Shown here one piece after another: positions 14,141-16,435 of a stretch of 16,435 nucleotides of DNA. The stretch covers positions 1-16,435 of the forward strand of contig LSIG01000040.1 in NCBI GenBank assembly GCA_001556125.1, given 5' to 3'. The position numbers and the translations under genes were made by a program. A model generated the notes under the pieces. That model made no database searches. It saw nothing but the letters and a program-made list of their open reading frames with translations, and was not told where the DNA came from. The DNA comes from Rhizobiales bacterium CCH10-E5. GTDB taxonomy: Bacteria; Pseudomonadota; Alphaproteobacteria; Rhizobiales; Beijerinckiaceae. Position 1 is the stretch's first letter. Each line of letters opens with the position of its first letter.

Positions 14141-14755
14141 ATGCTGAGCGCCCTACAACCGCCCCGGACGGCTGCACGCACTGCCGAGCGCAGGCGCCAT
14201 CATCGTATGAAGGTCGTGCTGCTGGGCCGCTATATGCTGCCCAACCGCATGGAATACCCCTGCCAGTCGATCGACATCTCGCCCGGCGGCGTCCATCTCG
14301 CCGCCCCGGCCCGGGCCAATCCCGGCGACCGCGTCATCGTCTACCTGGAACATCTCGGCCGCATCGAGGGCACCTGCGTCCGCACGACGATGGAAGGCTT
14401 CGCGATGACGATCACCGCGACCAGCCGCAAGCGCGAGAAGTTCACCGCCCAGCTGACCTGGCTCGCCAACCGCGAGGAGCTCGGCCTGCCGGAGGACCGC
14501 CGCCACGAGCGCATCGTGCCGCGCAACCCGCGCGCCGTCGTCACCATGGAGGACGGTACGGAACATGTCGTCCGCCTGATCGACATTTCTTTGTCCGGCA
14601 CCGCCTTCACCACCGATCTCGACCTGCCTCTGAACACGCCGCTGCGCGTCGGCTCGACGCCGGCCAAGATCGTCCGCCGCTTCGACGGCGGCTATGCGGC
14701 CGAGTTCCGCTTTCCACTCTCGGCCGACCTTCTCGACGAGAATCTCGAGCTCTGA
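14141..14755 (+). CDS. Tandem PilZ-domain c-di-GMP receptor protein
   Basis: The protein is 204 aa with two PilZ modules. The first has RRHHR (18-22) and DISPGG (45-50); the second has RRHER (120-124) and DISLSG (148-153). Both therefore keep the RxxxR and D-x-S-x-x-G residues that bind cyclic di-GMP, which is unusual because tandem PilZ proteins often keep only one site. There is no membrane segment or output domain, so it is likely a cytosolic adaptor acting by protein contact. The start is the ATG at 14141 with a weak AGG upstream. A GTTAACC lies 43 bp before it (14092-14098). Its neighbours are a PAS_5 sensor and, further on, a LapG-type protease. Confidence 0.93.
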   Translation: MLSALQPPRTAARTAERRRHHRMKVVLLGRYMLPNRMEYPCQSIDISPGGVHLAAPARANPGDRVIVYLEHLGRIEGTCVRTTMEGFAMTITATSRKREKFTAQLTWLANREELGLPEDRRHERIVPRNPRAVVTMEDGTEHVVRLIDISLSGTAFTTDLDLPLNTPLRVGSTPAKIVRRFDGGYAAEFRFPLSADLLDENLEL

Positions 14756-14850
14756 GCGCCGCCAGAGGCATCCCGCACCGCGTCGATGCTTGCGCCGGCT
14801 CAGCGCAGCCGCCATAGCCTGCAGGGTCTGAAACGCTGCAGAACGCGGGC

Positions 14851-15546
14851 ATGGCGTACAAGCTGGTCATCTTCGATTTCGACGGCACGCTCGCCGACAC
14901 CTTTCCGTGGTTCACGGCCGTGCTGAACGATGTGGCGGCACGCTACCGCTTCCGCCGCGTCGAGGCGCATGAGGTCGACGGGCTGCGCGGCTACAGCGCC
15001 CGCCAGTTGCTGGACCATCTCGGCATCAAGCCCTGGAAGCTGCCCTTCATCGCGCGGCACATGCGCCGCCTCGCCACGGATGACGGCGAGCCCGCCCCGC
15101 TCTTTCCCGGCTGCGACGCCATGCTGCGCGAGCTGAGCGCCGCCGGTTTCGTGCTCGCCATCGTCAGCTCCAATACGGAACGCAACATCCGCCGCGCGCT
15201 GGGGCCGGAGCTGTCCGCATTGTTCAGCCATTTCGCCTGCGGGGCCGGGCTGTTCGGCAAGGCGGCGAAGTTCCGCCAGATCGCGCGGCGCGCCGGCGTC
15301 GAACATGACCTCTGCCTTTGCATCGGCGACGAGATCCGTGACGGCGAGGCCGCCCGCGAGGCCGGCATGGCCTTCGGTGCGGTCGGCTGGGGCTTCACCA
15401 GCCCCGCGGCTCTCGAGGCGCTGGCGCCGGAGTTCCTGTTCGCGGACAGGGGCGAGATCGTCCCTCGCCTGTTTGCCGGAACGCTCCCGGCTTCAGCGGC
15501 CGCGGAACGGTTAATGCATGGTATCCAGGCCAGCCGCGATAATTAA
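14851..15546 (+). CDS. HAD-superfamily phosphatase (Gph-like)
   Basis: The protein is 231 aa. HAD motif I is DFDGTLAD (9-16; nucleophile Asp9, acid Asp11), motif II is VSSN (105-108), the motif III Lys is ~137-140, and motif IV is IGDEIRDGEAAREAG (158-172) with Asp160/Asp164. A helical cap is inserted between motifs I and II (~20-85). The fold and length fit phosphoglycolate-phosphatase-like enzymes, but the substrate is not predictable; the relatives I recall are annotated simply as HAD hydrolases. It lies 95 bp after the PilZ gene, on the same strand, and a palindromic hairpin follows its stop. Confidence 0.93.
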   Translation: MAYKLVIFDFDGTLADTFPWFTAVLNDVAARYRFRRVEAHEVDGLRGYSARQLLDHLGIKPWKLPFIARHMRRLATDDGEPAPLFPGCDAMLRELSAAGFVLAIVSSNTERNIRRALGPELSALFSHFACGAGLFGKAAKFRQIARRAGVEHDLCLCIGDEIRDGEAAREAGMAFGAVGWGFTSPAALEALAPEFLFADRGEIVPRLFAGTLPASAAAERLMHGIQASRDN

Positions 15547-15612
15547 CGCGCCCTGAATCCGACCACGGAATTTGCACGAAGCCGTTTTTCCACTGATTTA
15601 TACTGACTTGAG

Positions 15613-15633
15613 TCGGCCGACGTCTTCGGCCGA
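15613..15633. repeat. Double TCGGCCGA palindrome (hairpin or operator) in the HAD-BTLCP gap
   Basis: TCGGCCGA, itself a palindrome, occurs at 15613-15620 and 15626-15633 separated by CGTCT. The RNA would form an 8-bp hairpin, but no T-run follows. It could end HAD transcription or bind a dimeric regulator of the BTLCP gene, whose ATG is 83 bp downstream. The surrounding 170-bp gap (15547-15716) is AT-rich near 15580-15605 and probably contains the BTLCP promoter. Confidence 0.35.
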
Positions 15634-15716
15634 TTCGCTACAATTGTTCGCTTTCATTTCAAGCCAAATCCATGAGCCGGCGGCATCGTCCACCCCAGGG
15701 ACAGAAAGGGGACGAC

Positions 15717-16349
15717 ATGCCTATGACTCACCGCCACCTCATCGGGACGGCTTTCGCGATCATCCTGGCGGCCGGCGCCGCTCTTCCGGCTCAGGCCCAG
15801 GCGACGGGGGCCATTCCGGTCGCCACGGCGCCCGCCGATGCCTCGGGCGACGCCCGGGCGCCCTATGCCTGGAGCGATCTCTGCCGGCGCAGCCCCGCGG
15901 AATGCCGCGTCGATCTCCGCGAGGCCGATCGCGTCGAGATGACGCCGAAGCTCTGGAAGATGATTCTGTCGGTGAACAGCCGGGTCAACCGCGAGATCGA
16001 GGCGGTCACCGACGAGGAGCATTGGGGCGTGGTCGATCGCTGGGACCTGCCCGAAGACGGCAAGGGTGACTGCGAGGATTTCGCGCTGCTGAAGCGCAAG
16101 CGCCTGGCGGAGGCCGGCGTGCCGCGCCGCGCCATGCCGATGACCGTCGTGATCGACGAGGAGAATGCCGGCCATGCCGTGCTCATGATCCGCACCGACC
16201 GGGGCGACTTCATCCTCGACAACAAGCGCAACGCGGTCCTGCCCTGGAGCCAGACCGGCTACGTCTACGTCAAGCGCGAGTCGCAGCTTCGCACCGGCTG
16301 GACTTCGCTCGGCGGCGCCCAGACCTCCACCGTCGCCTCGGTGCGCTGA
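15717..16349 (+). CDS. Periplasmic transglutaminase-like cysteine peptidase (BTLCP, LapG family)
   Basis: The protein is 210 aa; the ATG at 15717 follows AAAGGGG and begins a signal peptide (cleavage near QAQA at ~29). The BTLCP/LapG catalytic triad is complete: Cys119 in GKGDCEDFALLKRKRL, His153 in NAGHAVLMI and Asp168 in FILDN. The acidic residues flanking the cysteine (Asp118, Glu120) match the calcium-binding pair described in LapG. LapG cleaves large outer-membrane adhesins in the periplasm when LapD, a c-di-GMP receptor, releases it. No LapD or adhesin gene is in the window, so this pathway is inference. Cys56 and Cys63 may form a disulfide. Confidence 0.92.
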   Translation: MPMTHRHLIGTAFAIILAAGAALPAQAQATGAIPVATAPADASGDARAPYAWSDLCRRSPAECRVDLREADRVEMTPKLWKMILSVNSRVNREIEAVTDEEHWGVVDRWDLPEDGKGDCEDFALLKRKRLAEAGVPRRAMPMTVVIDEENAGHAVLMIRTDRGDFILDNKRNAVLPWSQTGYVYVKRESQLRTGWTSLGGAQTSTVASVR

Positions 16350-16353
16350 ATTT

Positions 16354-16377
16354 CGTCGCGCCGGGACGGGCGCGACG
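16354..16377 (+). terminator. GC hairpin after the BTLCP gene
   Basis: CGTCGCGCC (16354-16362) pairs perfectly with GGCGCGACG (16369-16377) around a 6-nt loop, 5 bp after the stop codon. No T-run follows, so it would be a weak or Rho-assisted terminator. A 12-bp palindrome, CCGTCCGGACGG, lies at 16402-16413. Confidence 0.4.
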
Positions 16378-16435
16378 GCTGAACACGGATCGGTTCCCGG
16401 TCCGTCCGGACGGCGAGACTTGGTCACGTCCCCAC

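Noticed and set aside
15572..15604. TTGCAC and TATACT as a promoter for the BTLCP gene
   Set aside because: The TATACT is a good -10, but the spacing to TTGCAC is 21 bp, too long for a standard sigma70 promoter; no better -35 was found.
13232..16435. 13-bp direct repeat GTCACGTCCCCAC at 13232-13244 and 16423-16435
   Set aside because: One or two exact 13-mers are expected by chance in a GC-rich window of this size, and the second copy is cut by the window edge.

Overview
The window is GC-rich throughout, apart from a few short AT-rich islands. It is densely packed with chromosomal genes typical of the alphaproteobacterial order Hyphomicrobiales (Rhizobiales). The evidence is the family content: GDYXXLXY with DUF2157, the PAS_5 family, tandem PilZ, a BTLCP cysteine peptidase, a YidD with the rhizobial tail, and an IscU-like protein divergent from folE followed by hisI, patatin and CBS genes. 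A Bosea- or Methylobacterium-like genome fits, but the genus is an inference. I saw no phage, transposase, CRISPR array, rRNA or tRNA.

Layout. (1) At 1-827 is the 3' end of an exported or surface protein with three beta-repeat units. (2) From 2861 down to 844 on the minus strand, an OpgC-type membrane acyltransferase overlaps an exported SGNH-hydrolase-like protein that has lost its Asp/His dyad. (3) From 4917 down to 2999 on the minus strand, a DUF2157 membrane protein is translationally coupled to a GDYXXLXY protein. (4) A 107-bp two-hairpin intergenic repeat (4971-5077) lies between DUF2157 and thrS (5083-7092, minus). (5) At 7391-8769 are a small secreted Cys-rich-repeat protein, a convergent and overlapping yidD, and a class A-like acid phosphatase.

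(6) At 8786-12112 is a housekeeping block. A two-cysteine IscU/NifU-like protein (minus) diverges from folE, hisI and an RssA/NTE-type patatin (plus), followed by a two-CBS protein and a rhomboid protease (minus). (7) The 408-bp non-coding stretch 13098-13505 is the most structured intergenic region. It holds an intrinsic terminator facing the minus strand, an AT-rich palindrome, a perfect DnaA box, and a minus-strand promoter candidate. Together these suggest a small RNA or an attenuated rhomboid leader. (8) At 13506-16349 on the plus strand are a PAS_5 sensor, a tandem-PilZ c-di-GMP receptor, a HAD phosphatase and a periplasmic LapG-type (BTLCP) cysteine protease.

How the genes work together. 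The housekeeping genes serve tRNA charging (thrS), folate/pterin synthesis (folE), histidine synthesis (hisI) and membrane-protein insertion (yidD). Several others concern the cell envelope: OpgC/SGNH, DUF2157/GDYXXLXY, the rhomboid, the phosphatase and BTLCP. The PilZ protein close to a LapG-family protease suggests, without proving it, a c-di-GMP/surface-adhesion theme at the right end.
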